Part shown: positions 25,929 through 34,605 of the stretch, piece after piece | Layout: each line of letters opens with the position of its first letter | Position numbering within the stretch: position 1 is the first letter of the stretch | Origin: Bacillota bacterium | Lineage (GTDB): Bacteria; Bacillota; Clostridia; Lachnospirales; Lachnospiraceae | Direction: 5' to 3' | DNA: 64,000 nucleotides | Assembly (NCBI GenBank): GCA_023407575.1 | Contig: JAEYLX010000049.1 | Coordinates: forward strand, 62,001-126,000 | Translations under genes and position numbers: made by a program | The notes under the pieces: generated by a model | Told to the model about the DNA's origin: nothing | Databases searched by the model: none | The model's input: only the letters and a program-made list of their open reading frames with translations

Positions 25929-27200
25929 CTACGCTTCTTCAATCGCTTTTCCAATATCATTACGCATATATTTATTTGCAAAATCCACCCAGTCGGCAGC
26001 CTCATATGCTTTTGACCTTGCTTCTTTCAGATTTTTACCAAGAGCTGTAACTCCAATTACACGCCCTCCATCGGTTACAAGCTTATCTCCTACTTTTTTC
26101 GTTCCAGCATGAAAGGCATAATAATCTTTCTTTCCTTCAAATTCTTTTAATCCATTGATTGGCAATCCCTTTGCATATTTCTCCGGATATCCAAAGGACG
26201 CCAGAACTACACATACTGCAGCATTATCTTCGAACTCCAGCTTAACTTGATTGAGTTTTTCTTCCAGACAAGCTTCTATGATATCTACCAAGTCATTCTT
26301 CATTCTTGGTAATATTACTTGTGCTTCCGGATCACCAAAACGAGCATTGTATTCTATAACGATTGGTCCATTTTTTGTCAGCATTAATCCCACAAAGAGA
26401 ATTCCAACAAACGCTCTGCCTTCAGCCTTCATAGCAGCTATTGTTGGCTGATAAATGTGTTCTCTACAATATTCATCAATATCTTGTGTGTAGAAAGGGC
26501 TTGGGGAGAAGGTTCCCATACCTCCAGTATTTAATCCTTTATCCCCATCCTTTGCACGTTTATGATCCTGTGCACTGGTCATTGGCACTATATTTGTCCC
26601 ATCACAAAAGGCCAGAACTGATACTTCACGTCCAATCATAAAGTCTTCAATCACAAGCCGATCACCCGCAGACCCAAACTGCTTGTCTTCCATGATTTGT
26701 TTGATACCATCCATGGCTTCCTTATGATTATTACAGATTAACACTCCTTTTCCAAGGGCTAACCCATCTGCTTTTAATACTAAAGGATATGTTTTATTTT
26801 TTATATAAGCGACTGCCTGTGAAGGATGGTCAAAGCTTTCGTAAGCAGCAGTTGGAATATTATATTTTTTCATCAATTCCTTCGAAAATGCTTTGGACCC
26901 CTCTAAAATTGCAGCATTTTTACGAGGTCCGAACACACGAAGTCCTCTTTCTTCAAAAACATCCACGATTCCACCTACCAAAGGATCGTCTGGCCCAACA
27001 ATTGTTAAATCAATGCCTTCCTTTACTGCAAATTCAGCTAACTGTGCATACTCATTTACTGATATATTAACGCACTCTGCAATTTCTGCTATCCCGGCAT
27101 TTCCAGGTGCACAAAATAGCTTCGTTACTCTTGGACGCATCGCTACCTTCGTTGCTATTGCATGCTCTCTTCCACCAGAGCCAATAATTAATATCTTCAT
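25929..27200 (-). CDS. purD: Phosphoribosylamine-glycine ligase PurD
   Basis: The 423-residue protein has the ATP-grasp layout of PurD: N-terminal MKILIIGSGGREHAIA, the motif TIVGPDDPLVGGIVD, the ATP-grasp core with GGMGTFSPSPF and EYNARFGDPEAQ near residue 290. It catalyses the second step of de novo purine synthesis, joining glycine to phosphoribosylamine. Length is normal. It is the last gene of the purM-purN-purD cluster and is separated from purN by a hairpin with a T tract. Confidence 0.97.
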   Translation of the reverse strand: MKILIIGSGGREHAIATKVAMRPRVTKLFCAPGNAGIAEIAECVNISVNEYAQLAEFAVKEGIDLTIVGPDDPLVGGIVDVFEERGLRVFGPRKNAAILEGSKAFSKELMKKYNIPTAAYESFDHPSQAVAYIKNKTYPLVLKADGLALGKGVLICNNHKEAMDGIKQIMEDKQFGSAGDRLVIEDFMIGREVSVLAFCDGTNIVPMTSAQDHKRAKDGDKGLNTGGMGTFSPSPFYTQDIDEYCREHIYQPTIAAMKAEGRAFVGILFVGLMLTKNGPIVIEYNARFGDPEAQVILPRMKNDLVDIIEACLEEKLNQVKLEFEDNAAVCVVLASFGYPEKYAKGLPINGLKEFEGKKDYYAFHAGTKKVGDKLVTDGGRVIGVTALGKNLKEARSKAYEAADWVDFANKYMRNDIGKAIEEA

Positions 27201-27224
27201 CTTTATCCTCCATTACGGTACTTG

Positions 27225-27260
27225 AAAAAGCAGAAAGCAGGAAAAGGCCTACCTTCTGCT
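27225..27260 (-). terminator. Intrinsic terminator/attenuator between purN and purD
   Basis: On the minus strand AGCAGAA (27260-27254) pairs with TTCTGCT (27235-27229), directly followed by TTTTT. It lies inside an otherwise continuous gene cluster, so it may attenuate or separate purD expression. Confidence 0.6.
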
Positions 27261-27275
27261 TCCTTCTATCTTCTA

Positions 27276-27899
27276 TTATAAAACGATAACCTGATTATTC
27301 TCAATCATTATCTTTTTATTTGCTATTAATTCAACTGCTGCCGGTAAAAGCTCCCATTCCGCTTCTTCCATAACCCTCTTTTGAAGTATTTCCGGGGTAT
27401 CCCCCTGTTGAACCCGAACTGGCTTTTGAAGAATAATGGGACCTGTATCTACCCCTTCATCCACAAAATGCACCGTTGCGCCGGTTACTTTTACTCCTCG
27501 GTTAAGTACAGCTTCATGCACCTTAAGCCCGTAATACCCATCTCCACAAAACGAAGGGATTAAGGAGGGATGGATATTAATAATCCTATTCCTATAGCTT
27601 CTAAGTATAGAAGTTGGGATAATTAGAAGGCATCCCGCCAAAACGATTAAATCTGGTTGATAACTATCAACTAGCTTTAATAATGCATCAGCAAATAAAT
27701 CCTGATTTCCAAAGTCCTTCTTTAGAATTGTATGCGCCGGTATTCCATACCTTCTAGCCCGTTCCAGAGCAAAGACATCAGCTTTATTGCTAATTACTAC
27801 TTCAATCTTAACGCCAGTGAGCTTTTTTTGTTCTATCTCATCAATCAGAGCTTGTAGGTTCGTTCCTCCTCCTGATACAAGAACTGCCAGCTTTAGCAT
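27276..27899 (-). CDS. purN: Phosphoribosylglycinamide formyltransferase PurN
   Basis: The 207-residue product starts LKLAVLVSGGGTNLQALID and has the formyltransferase active-site region: NIHPSLIPSF (Asn and His of the catalytic triad) and the DEGVDTGPII loop with the third residue, Asp. It transfers a formyl group from 10-formyl-tetrahydrofolate to GAR. Length matches the family. Its start overlaps the purM 3' end by 7 bp, consistent with coupled translation. Confidence 0.96.
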   Translation of the reverse strand: MLKLAVLVSGGGTNLQALIDEIEQKKLTGVKIEVVISNKADVFALERARRYGIPAHTILKKDFGNQDLFADALLKLVDSYQPDLIVLAGCLLIIPTSILRSYRNRIINIHPSLIPSFCGDGYYGLKVHEAVLNRGVKVTGATVHFVDEGVDTGPIILQKPVRVQQGDTPEILQKRVMEEAEWELLPAAVELIANKKIMIENNQVIVL

Positions 27900-28918
27900 A
27901 AGCTAACTCCCTTCTCACCCTGAACAGCCTCTCCAACAATATAAGCCTTTTCGCCCGATTCCTTTAGGATTCTCATCGCCGTATCTACCTCTTTATTATC
28001 AACGGCAATCATCATTCCAAGACCCATATTATAGGTATTGTACATCATCTGTTCTTCAATATCTCCATCCTTTGAAAGCATGTGGAAAATAGGCGGAATA
28101 TCATAACTATTCTTAATAATTCTTGCATGTATCCCTTCTGGAAGCATTCTAGGAATATTCTCATAGAAACCACCACCTGTGATATGGCTGCAAGCCTTTA
28201 TAGTAACATTACCGTTTTTTAAACCCTGTAAGGCTTTCACATAAATCTTAGTAGGGGTTAAAAGAGTTTCCCCCAGCGATGACGAAAGTGATTCATAATA
28301 GGTATCTAAGGTTTCTCTTTGCATACGAAATACCTTTCTAACCAAGGAATAACCATTGCTATGAATCCCGGAAGAAGCAATTCCAATTAAGGTATCTCCG
28401 GCTTTCATAGATGCACCTGTAATCAATTTTTTCTGGTCTACAATACCAACTGCAAAACCTGCTAAGTCATACTCATCCTCGGGATAAAAACCAGGCATCT
28501 CTGCAGTTTCTCCACCAATGAGTGCAGCATTGGACTGTTTACACCCTTCTGCAACACCCTTTACAATGGTAGCTATCTTTTCTGGTTCATTTTTTCCACA
28601 AGCAATATAATCCAAGAAAAATAATGGTTCCGCACCTGCACATGCAATATCATTCACGCACATTGCAACACAGTCAATACCTATGGTATCATGCTTGTCC
28701 AATAAAAATGCTATTTTTAGTTTCGTTCCAACACCATCTGTACCAGATACTAACGTGGGCTGTTCCATATTTTTAAAGCTTGATAAGGAAAAAGCTCCCG
28801 AGAAACCACCGATATCTGATAATACCTCCTTGCGCATTGTTCCCTTGATATGTTCTTTCATGAGATCAACTGCTTTATAACCTGCCTCAATATCGACCCC
28901 GGCCTTTTTATAGTCCAT
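27893..28918 (-). CDS. purM: Phosphoribosylformylglycinamidine cyclo-ligase PurM
   Basis: The 341-residue protein starts DYKKAGVDIEAG and shows the PurM motifs LVSGTDGVGTKLKIA (about 57-71), GIDCVAMCVNDI and ALIGGETAEMPGFY. It closes the imidazole ring to form AIR in purine biosynthesis. It is first in the purM-purN-purD group; a promoter with an extended -10 lies about 80 bp upstream. No purine riboswitch is apparent in its leader. Confidence 0.97.
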   Translation of the reverse strand: MDYKKAGVDIEAGYKAVDLMKEHIKGTMRKEVLSDIGGFSGAFSLSSFKNMEQPTLVSGTDGVGTKLKIAFLLDKHDTIGIDCVAMCVNDIACAGAEPLFFLDYIACGKNEPEKIATIVKGVAEGCKQSNAALIGGETAEMPGFYPEDEYDLAGFAVGIVDQKKLITGASMKAGDTLIGIASSGIHSNGYSLVRKVFRMQRETLDTYYESLSSSLGETLLTPTKIYVKALQGLKNGNVTIKACSHITGGGFYENIPRMLPEGIHARIIKNSYDIPPIFHMLSKDGDIEEQMMYNTYNMGLGMMIAVDNKEVDTAMRILKESGEKAYIVGEAVQGEKGVSLC

Positions 28919-28998
28919 GTAAAACCTCCCAATCCGGCAAAAAACAGCCTATGTTGTAATCTATCCTTTATCTCGTATTTCCATCCATTTATGCTCAC

Positions 28999-29027
28999 AT
29001 TTTAGCATAATCACCTTGGTTTGTCGT
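28999..29027 (-). promoter_or_regulatory. Candidate extended -10 promoter of purMND
   Basis: On the minus strand ACGACA (29027-29022), 17 bp, then TAAAAT (29004-28999) preceded by TGC, an extended -10 element. The transcript would have a leader of about 75 nt. Confidence 0.5.
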
Positions 29028-29267
29028 TAATTTTTGTCGGAAAATTTCTTATGCTTTTTATTAGTCATCCTAATAACCTTGCTAATATTCATTAACTTTC
29101 AAATATTAACAGCATTATTTCACAAAAAATACAAATAATAATAGCAAATTTATAACTGTTAAGAATCAGGCAGAATATCCAGCAAACTAGACGTGAAAAG
29201 CTTACCTTCTATGGATAAATATAAATATAAGATGAAATGACTAATCCTTTTAATTGTCATTTATTCA

Positions 29268-29287
29268 TGTTTGGCGAGAGCCAAACA
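29268..29287 (+). ncRNA. Leader hairpin with GAGA tetraloop upstream of the small peptide gene
   Basis: TGTTTGGC (29268-29275) and GCCAAACA (29280-29287) form an 8-bp stem capped by a GNRA-type loop. The right arm overlaps ACAG (29285-29288), which could pair with CTGT (29296-29299) instead. This looks like part of a structured 5' leader, but it matches no riboswitch class I know. Confidence 0.45.
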
Positions 29288-29349
29288 GCTAGAAACTGTA
29301 GATTAACATGCTTGGTTCTAAATAGTTATGACGAAGGGAGGTTGGATGT

Positions 29350-29508
29350 ATGCCGTTAAAGAAAAGCACACGTAATTCCAATAATACAAGCATAAACATC
29401 AGTAATAATACAACAAATAGTTCCTCAAATAGCGCAAGCAATAACGCAACCAATGATACTGACAAAGAAAGAAAACAGAAGAATAATCCATACTACACAT
29501 GGTGGTAG
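29350..29508 (+). CDS. Small Asn/Ser/Thr-rich peptide (52 aa) of unknown function
   Basis: The ORF has an ATG at 29350 with GGGAGG 8 nt upstream, a strong and well spaced ribosome binding site that argues for real translation. The peptide starts with a basic segment (MPLKKSTR), has a middle about 30 residues long made almost only of Asn, Ser, Thr, Ala and Ile (NSNNTSINISNNTTNSSS), then a charged DKERKQK patch and an aromatic tail NPYYTWW. There are no cysteines and no signal peptide. The composition suggests a disordered core with a defined C-terminal tag. It lies directly upstream of the large Nudix-like protein on the same strand. It could be a modified-peptide precursor, a small partner or regulator of that protein; none of this is proven. 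Confidence 0.6.
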   Translation: MPLKKSTRNSNNTSINISNNTTNSSSNSASNNATNDTDKERKQKNNPYYTWW

Positions 29509-29518
29509 AAAAATCTAT

Positions 29519-29567
29519 GAAAGGGGCGGTGCATGAATAATCTCTACTCCGTCCCTTTCAATGCACC
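29519..29567 (+). terminator. Overlapping alternative hairpins between the small peptide gene and the large gene
   Basis: GAAAGGGGCGG (29519-29529) pairs with CCGTCCCTTTC (29549-29559) with one mismatch. GGTGCAT (29528-29534) can instead pair with ATGCACC (29561-29567). The two stems share bases 29528-29529. The first lies 10 bp after the stop codon and may be a terminator, though no long T tract follows. Confidence 0.5.
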
Positions 29568-29605
29568 TTACTTGGCAATACACTAATAATCATTAAATAA
29601 ATAGC

Positions 29606-29634
29606 TTGTCAGCAGAATTTACTCATTGTATAAT
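29606..29634 (+). promoter_or_regulatory. Sigma-A promoter of the Nudix-like gene
   Basis: TTGTCA (29606-29611) and TATAAT (29629-29634) are separated by exactly 17 bp. A transcript would start near 29641, followed by AGGAAGGAG (29647-29655) and the ATG at 29666. This excludes the upstream in-frame TTG at 29606, which is part of the -35 box. Confidence 0.8.
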
Positions 29635-29665
29635 ATTAACAAATATAGGAAGGAGCCGTAACTGC

Positions 29666-32056
29666 ATGATAAGAAAAAAAAATAATAGCAATAATAAATC
29701 ATTGAAAGCAATAATGACAGCAATATCAGCAATAATATTTGGTTCACCCGGGCCATTATTGGGTTTACTTGGCGAAGATTTACTAGAATCAATATTTAGC
29801 AGTTCGACCAATGTAATTTCAAACATATTATGTAATTACTCGTTCGAATACATAAAGGAAGGCTCTAACAAAAAGTATCATGAAAATACTAATTATGATA
29901 TTGAAAGAATGATTTTTGAAGCATTGGCTAAAGCAGTAAGGAAGCTTGAAGGAAGCTCCAGTGTAAAAGAGTATAAGAATGAGATAAGTAGAAATATTAA
30001 TAATAACATTATCAATGATTCTGATGATTTAGCAAGAATCGAAGCTTTTTTTAAATACTGGAACGATTACGCAGAAGCAGATAATATATCTATCGAAACA
30101 TTAGATCGATACTTTCATCAGTTTAATATGAATCTATATGACATTGATGTGGTAGCGCACCAGCAGCTGGAAGTAACTTTACAGCATTTAATTTTCTTAG
30201 ACTTTGATAATTTACGTTATTTACACAAATTTAAAGCTATCATAGGTGAGCTTATTATCCCTGAATTTAAATATGAGTCCCTGCAAGCCATTATTACCGA
30301 TGACAAAAATACTAAGGCTCGACTTGCTATACAATACCAATTAGCCTCTGAAACAAAAAGGATAATCCAACATTTGGAACAGCAACAATATAACTCAACA
30401 GATGACCTTGCTATATTAAAGGAAGGAAATTCTATTGTAGATGAGAAATTAAATCGGATCATAAGTTACATAAACAATTATGAGGATTATTTAAATATAT
30501 TAAATAAATCTATCCAGGAATCTCACAATATATTAATCAGTGTCGAGCAGCAAGTTAGAGATATACGTTATGAACTCCAGTCTATTAGGCACGACATGAA
30601 ACTATTCATTAATCGTATTAACCACAATGAATATCCAATTATTCAAGAGGTAAATTCAACACTCGAATCTGTAGAAATTCTTAACCAGAAACCTGATTTG
30701 TCAGCGGAAGAATATGAGCGTATTAATGAAAATGAAATGCTTTCGGAAAAGATTATACATAATAGTAAAAGGAAAATAAAAGGAGAAGTCTTTGCTATTG
30801 AACTGCTTACTAGACCAATACGTATCTCCAATCAAAAACGAGAGGGCCGTTACGTTGTAACCATTGATCGCAGAGATGTAACAAATTCAATTATAAGTAC
30901 TGCTGCCAAAACAGCCATTTGCAACGAATATGTGGAGAAAAATAAGGATAAACGATCCGAGCTCATAAAACTGGATCAGGAAATTCATCAATTTTTAATT
31001 GGAAATTCGGATAAAGAAGAGTTTCTCATTGATTTACCCAGTTTAGGAATACCTTTGCGTTGGGCTTCGGGTGGAGTTCTTTCTGTAGTGGACATCTATA
31101 AAAATGATAAGCATGAAAAATGGACCCCCTTCTTCTTTCGAGATATAAATCCTTCGGGCTGGAACATTGCTTTAGGTGCATCCGAACGCCAATTTGATAA
31201 TAATGGTAATTGTATTAAACCCATTGATTACGAGTTAAATAAACCATCTCAATTCGTATATCGAGAATTCCTGGAGGAAATGTTGGTATTGGAAGATGCT
31301 CCAACCAGTAGTTCTTCGGCAAAGTTTAAAAAATTTTATTTCGACGACGATCTTGCTTTAGAGCAGCAGAAGGTGGCTAATTTATTTGCAAGGGAGCATA
31401 TTGATAAGAGGAATTATGAGGAAGGTCTGCGGATTGTAAAAGAAGAAAATAAAACCGGCGGATTTGGTAGTAATGTAATTAAAGTTAATTATGGGTTTGA
31501 TACAAGAACAGACTTAATTGTTATTGATAGAGAGGGTAATGAACATTTTACTGGTAATGTTTTAATTACCTTTAACCTTCTGGAACTTGGCATTGAGGTT
31601 ATAAAGGTCTTAACGTATAGTTTAGATGTCAGAAATTATATCCTGGATGGAGAAATTCTAATACGAAAGAATGGTGATTCTGAATTAGTTCGAATGCCTT
31701 GTGCTTTAATCTCCCATAAAGCACTAAAACGTATTTTTTCTAAAGGCAACTTCGTTCCTCAATATTCAGATGGTATTCAACCATCTTTTTCACCTGATAG
31801 TATTAAGTCTGGTAGCAGTATAAAGACAAATGAATTTAAAATGTTTGACTGGGATATAAAACAAAGGCACACCCGAATGGATTCTACAAATTCTCAAATC
31901 AGTCTAGTTGAAAAAGAACGATATCGTTCTTCCTTTCAAAACTTTGACTATATCTTTGAACACAAAAAATATTTAAATGGAGAAATACCCACAAGCTTTA
32001 ATCCTGGTACTGCAAAAGCACTTAGTCTATATTTTGCAAGAAAAGAAGAAAAGTAG
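29666..32056 (+). CDS. Large protein with Gly/Pro-rich hydrophobic N-terminus, coiled-coil middle and Nudix-like region; possible effector
   Basis: From the ATG at 29666 the product has 796 residues; the promoter and ribosome binding site fix this start. Residues about 12-45 are hydrophobic with SPGPLLGLLGEDLL, a Gly/Pro-containing amphipathic segment that may contact membranes. Residues about 80-330 are helical, with likely coiled coil (about 255-320). Residues about 455-545 resemble a Nudix hydrolase core: a GGVLSVVDIY strand, WNIALGASE (Gly504, Glu507), then REFLEE (Arg533-Glu538). The 25-residue gap between Glu507 and Arg533 is longer than in the classic box. The C-terminal 220 residues are not recognised. 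It stands alone on the opposite strand to its neighbours and is AT-rich, compatible with acquisition. Function unknown; a nucleotide-linked defence or stress effector is a guess. Confidence 0.65.
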   Translation: MIRKKNNSNNKSLKAIMTAISAIIFGSPGPLLGLLGEDLLESIFSSSTNVISNILCNYSFEYIKEGSNKKYHENTNYDIERMIFEALAKAVRKLEGSSSVKEYKNEISRNINNNIINDSDDLARIEAFFKYWNDYAEADNISIETLDRYFHQFNMNLYDIDVVAHQQLEVTLQHLIFLDFDNLRYLHKFKAIIGELIIPEFKYESLQAIITDDKNTKARLAIQYQLASETKRIIQHLEQQQYNSTDDLAILKEGNSIVDEKLNRIISYINNYEDYLNILNKSIQESHNILISVEQQVRDIRYELQSIRHDMKLFINRINHNEYPIIQEVNSTLESVEILNQKPDLSAEEYERINENEMLSEKIIHNSKRKIKGEVFAIELLTRPIRISNQKREGRYVVTIDRRDVTNSIISTAAKTAICNEYVEKNKDKRSELIKLDQEIHQFLIGNSDKEEFLIDLPSLGIPLRWASGGVLSVVDIYKNDKHEKWTPFFFRDINPSGWNIALGASERQFDNNGNCIKPIDYELNKPSQFVYREFLEEMLVLEDAPTSSSSAKFKKFYFDDDLALEQQKVANLFAREHIDKRNYEEGLRIVKEENKTGGFGSNVIKVNYGFDTRTDLIVIDREGNEHFTGNVLITFNLLELGIEVIKVLTYSLDVRNYILDGEILIRKNGDSELVRMPCALISHKALKRIFSKGNFVPQYSDGIQPSFSPDSIKSGSSIKTNEFKMFDWDIKQRHTRMDSTNSQISLVEKERYRSSFQNFDYIFEHKKYLNGEIPTSFNPGTAKALSLYFARKEEK

Positions 32057-32085
32057 TTCAGAAAGCAGGCTCTGTAAAGTTGACG

Positions 32086-32143
32086 ATGAACTGACCTCCT
32101 ATCCGCTAGATTTTTAGACCTAACGGATAGGAGGTCAGTTCAT
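32086..32143. terminator. Perfect 20-bp inverted repeat between convergent genes
   Basis: The arms 32086-32105 and 32124-32143 are fully complementary with an 18-nt loop. No T tract follows on either side. It separates the Nudix-like gene from the convergent ABC permease gene and probably ends transcription both ways. Confidence 0.65.
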
Positions 32144-32216
32144 TCTTCTCCCATCGAATCAGTTTTTCATGCTAAGAAAGAAACTTGTTGTTTCTTCTTG
32201 TTCGCAGTGTACATTA

Positions 32217-33788
32217 TTAGAACGAATAATATCTACGCTTACCGTAGGTCATAATCATAAAATAGAGCACGCTGTCTAAAATTGCAGTTACAATAAAGAA
32301 CGTTACATTTGCCCACAAACTGTTGGGTAGTAATACGTAGCAGCCAAATTGAACTGCGATATAAAACATACCGGCAAACACGCTAATCATACCAGCTGCA
32401 CTTTGTTTGACTACCATGACCTCGCTGGTCCAATTAAAGTTTGGAAGTACAATATTAATCAAAAGACCTAGTAATGAAGTAAAGCAGGCACATGCAACAG
32501 TAACCAAAAGAAGCACAATGGTCTGAAGTGTTCCAATCTTAAATACTAATCCAATTATGATAATGTCAACAATAGCTGGTGCTGTAATCGTCAGATTAAC
32601 AGCGAGTTTCGCATGATACACTGTTTTCGGCGTAACTGGCAGGGTCTTTAATATCCACAGGCTTTTCCCTTCCAGCGAGATTGCAGAGGCCGCTGTATAG
32701 GTCATGATTACGCAGAAGGTAATAATAAATGGTACATAATTAATTAACACGGTTAAAACCATAGGGTCCGGAAATATTTTATCTAAATCTATAAAAATTA
32801 AAGCAATCGCTGCTATTGTTAATATAACAATTCCAAATCCAGTGTTTGTTACGTAAATAGAAGATGAGAAAAATCTCTTTAGCTCCTTTTTATAAAGCGC
32901 AATGAATATAGAAGATGTTTTTAATCTTCCCAGCTTATAATTGGAACGTGAGCTTCCTGCCAGGAGCATTGTATTCATTTTCTTAAATACTGCCTTTATG
33001 ATAAATGTATAGACTAAAAATGCTGCAACAGAAATAACTACAAACAAAACTAAATCTATTATATCAGAATGAATTACTGCATCTGTATACATTTGTGCCA
33101 ATGGATAGATTGAGTTAATTTGTTTGGTTAAAGCTTCACTCATAGCAACCATTTGTTGTCCGTTACCATTTAAAGTAAAGGATGCTCCAATTATTGCAAT
33201 AACTAAAAGCATAGAAAAAACAATGTTTAGAAAATTACTATGCTTAAATCTCGCTGCTGCATAGGCAATTACTGTCCCTAAAACTGATGCTAAAATAATA
33301 GGTATCAGAGGTATAAAGAACATAAGCACTAAACTGCTTAGATAGAAACTAATGCCAGGAGCTGCAAGAATACCATATACAACTATCATTGGTATATTTA
33401 ATATTATGACAAACAAAAAGTTAAAGGCATATAAAATAATTACTCTACAAGCCACAATACCACCTGTACTAATCGGGAGGGACATTACCATGTCATAGTC
33501 ACGGAAACCAAAAATCGTACCCTTTATCTTAAATACAGTAGTCATTGCAATCATTAGAGAGGTAGCCGCCATTATTAATGCTGGTTGAAGCTCTGAACTA
33601 TCAAAATATTTTAGGCCTGATCCAATCATAAAATTATACATAAAGGACACCGCTGTCATTAATAAGGTGAAAAATACAACACCTATGTATAATACTTTTG
33701 GCTTTTTATTCTGAGATCGTCCAACAGAAAGCATCTCTCCCAGTACCATCCATATCTGAACACTTAGTAAACGCATTACTTTTTTCAT
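32217..33788 (-). CDS. ABC-2 type exporter permease
   Basis: The 523-residue membrane protein has about twelve hydrophobic segments in two similar halves (about 60-250 and 315-515). It starts 26 bp after the stop of the ATPase gene and shares its strand. Two-gene exporters of this size (a 240-aa ATPase with a single double-length permease) are common in Firmicutes; substrates are mostly unknown and include peptides, drugs or lipids. Confidence 0.85.
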   Translation of the reverse strand: MKKVMRLLSVQIWMVLGEMLSVGRSQNKKPKVLYIGVVFFTLLMTAVSFMYNFMIGSGLKYFDSSELQPALIMAATSLMIAMTTVFKIKGTIFGFRDYDMVMSLPISTGGIVACRVIILYAFNFLFVIILNIPMIVVYGILAAPGISFYLSSLVLMFFIPLIPIILASVLGTVIAYAAARFKHSNFLNIVFSMLLVIAIIGASFTLNGNGQQMVAMSEALTKQINSIYPLAQMYTDAVIHSDIIDLVLFVVISVAAFLVYTFIIKAVFKKMNTMLLAGSSRSNYKLGRLKTSSIFIALYKKELKRFFSSSIYVTNTGFGIVILTIAAIALIFIDLDKIFPDPMVLTVLINYVPFIITFCVIMTYTAASAISLEGKSLWILKTLPVTPKTVYHAKLAVNLTITAPAIVDIIIIGLVFKIGTLQTIVLLLVTVACACFTSLLGLLINIVLPNFNWTSEVMVVKQSAAGMISVFAGMFYIAVQFGCYVLLPNSLWANVTFFIVTAILDSVLYFMIMTYGKRRYYSF

Positions 33789-33814
33789 GTTAATACCTAC
33801 ACCTTTCTAAGAAT

Positions 33815-34528
33815 CTACTGCTGCTCTATCAGCTCCATAAATACCTCTTCAAGGCTGCTATTCCCTTTAACCTCGCTGGTTGTACCATAGGCAACTAGTT
33901 TTCCACCCTTAATAATTGCAATTTTATTGCAGAGCTTTTCTGCAACCTCAAGTACGTGTGTTGAGAAAAAGATAGCACATTGATTATTACATAACTCCTG
34001 CATAATTGTTTTTAGAGTATGGGACGCTTTGGGATCAAGTCCTACAAAAGGTTCATCCAGCACCAATAATCTTGGTTTATGTATCAAAGCGGATATAATT
34101 GCCAGCTTTTGCTTCATTCCATGAGAATAAGAGGATATGACATCCCCAAGGTTCCCGGTAATTTCAAAATCCTGCGCATACTTTGCAATTAGTGTTTCTC
34201 GCTCTGATTGTTTTACTTGATAGATGTCCCCAATAAAATTAAGATATGCGATACCTGACAAATGTTCATATAGGTCTGGATTATCTGGAATATATGCCAT
34301 AAGTTGCTTACAGGCAACCGGATCTTTCTTAATAGAAATCCCGTTTACTGTAATTTCTCCTTCTTCGAAATCAAGTACACCCACAACAGACTTTATTGTC
34401 GTTGTTTTACCTGCACCATTATGTCCAATAAATCCAAAAATGTCTCCGCTTTTTACCTCAAGATTTAAATTATCGACTGCCTTCCTTTCACTCTTATAAC
34501 TTTTTGAAAAATTCATAATACTTAACAT
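33815..34528 (-). CDS. ABC transporter ATP-binding protein
   Basis: The 237-residue ATPase has Walker A GHNGAGKTT (about 38-46), a slightly altered signature SSYSHGMKQKLAI in the place of LSGGQ, Walker B LLVLDEPFVGLD and the switch His in FFSTHVLE. It energises the adjacent permease. The degenerate signature is usual for this exporter subgroup. Confidence 0.93.
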   Translation of the reverse strand: MLSIMNFSKSYKSERKAVDNLNLEVKSGDIFGFIGHNGAGKTTTIKSVVGVLDFEEGEITVNGISIKKDPVACKQLMAYIPDNPDLYEHLSGIAYLNFIGDIYQVKQSERETLIAKYAQDFEITGNLGDVISSYSHGMKQKLAIISALIHKPRLLVLDEPFVGLDPKASHTLKTIMQELCNNQCAIFFSTHVLEVAEKLCNKIAIIKGGKLVAYGTTSEVKGNSSLEEVFMELIEQQ

Positions 34529-34605
34529 GCCTCACTACTCCCTTCTATATATGATGATACCGTACAAAACAAAGCCAGACTTCGTTATTATTCACTTTAT
34601 CTTTG

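Larger units (their letters stand above)
28919..29349. other. Divergent region between purM and the small Asn/Ser-rich peptide gene
   Basis: It is AT-rich. The left end carries the purM promoter. From about 29230 on, the plus strand has potential RNA structure: AAATGAC / GTCATTT (29235-29241 with 29256-29262) and the GAGA-loop hairpin at 29268-29287. I did not find a clear promoter for the small gene. Confidence 0.5.

Noticed and set aside
28919..29030. Purine riboswitch before purM
   Set aside because: The leader is only about 75 nt and lacks the three-way junction and conserved loop sequences.
29230..29342. Cyclic-di-GMP riboswitch in the leader of the small peptide gene
   Set aside because: A GNRA-type hairpin is present, but the conserved core sequences of the known classes are not found.
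29606..29665. TTG start giving a 20-residue N-terminal extension of the Nudix-like protein
   Set aside because: The TTG is part of the -35 box TTGTCA; the promoter and the ribosome binding site point to the ATG at 29666.
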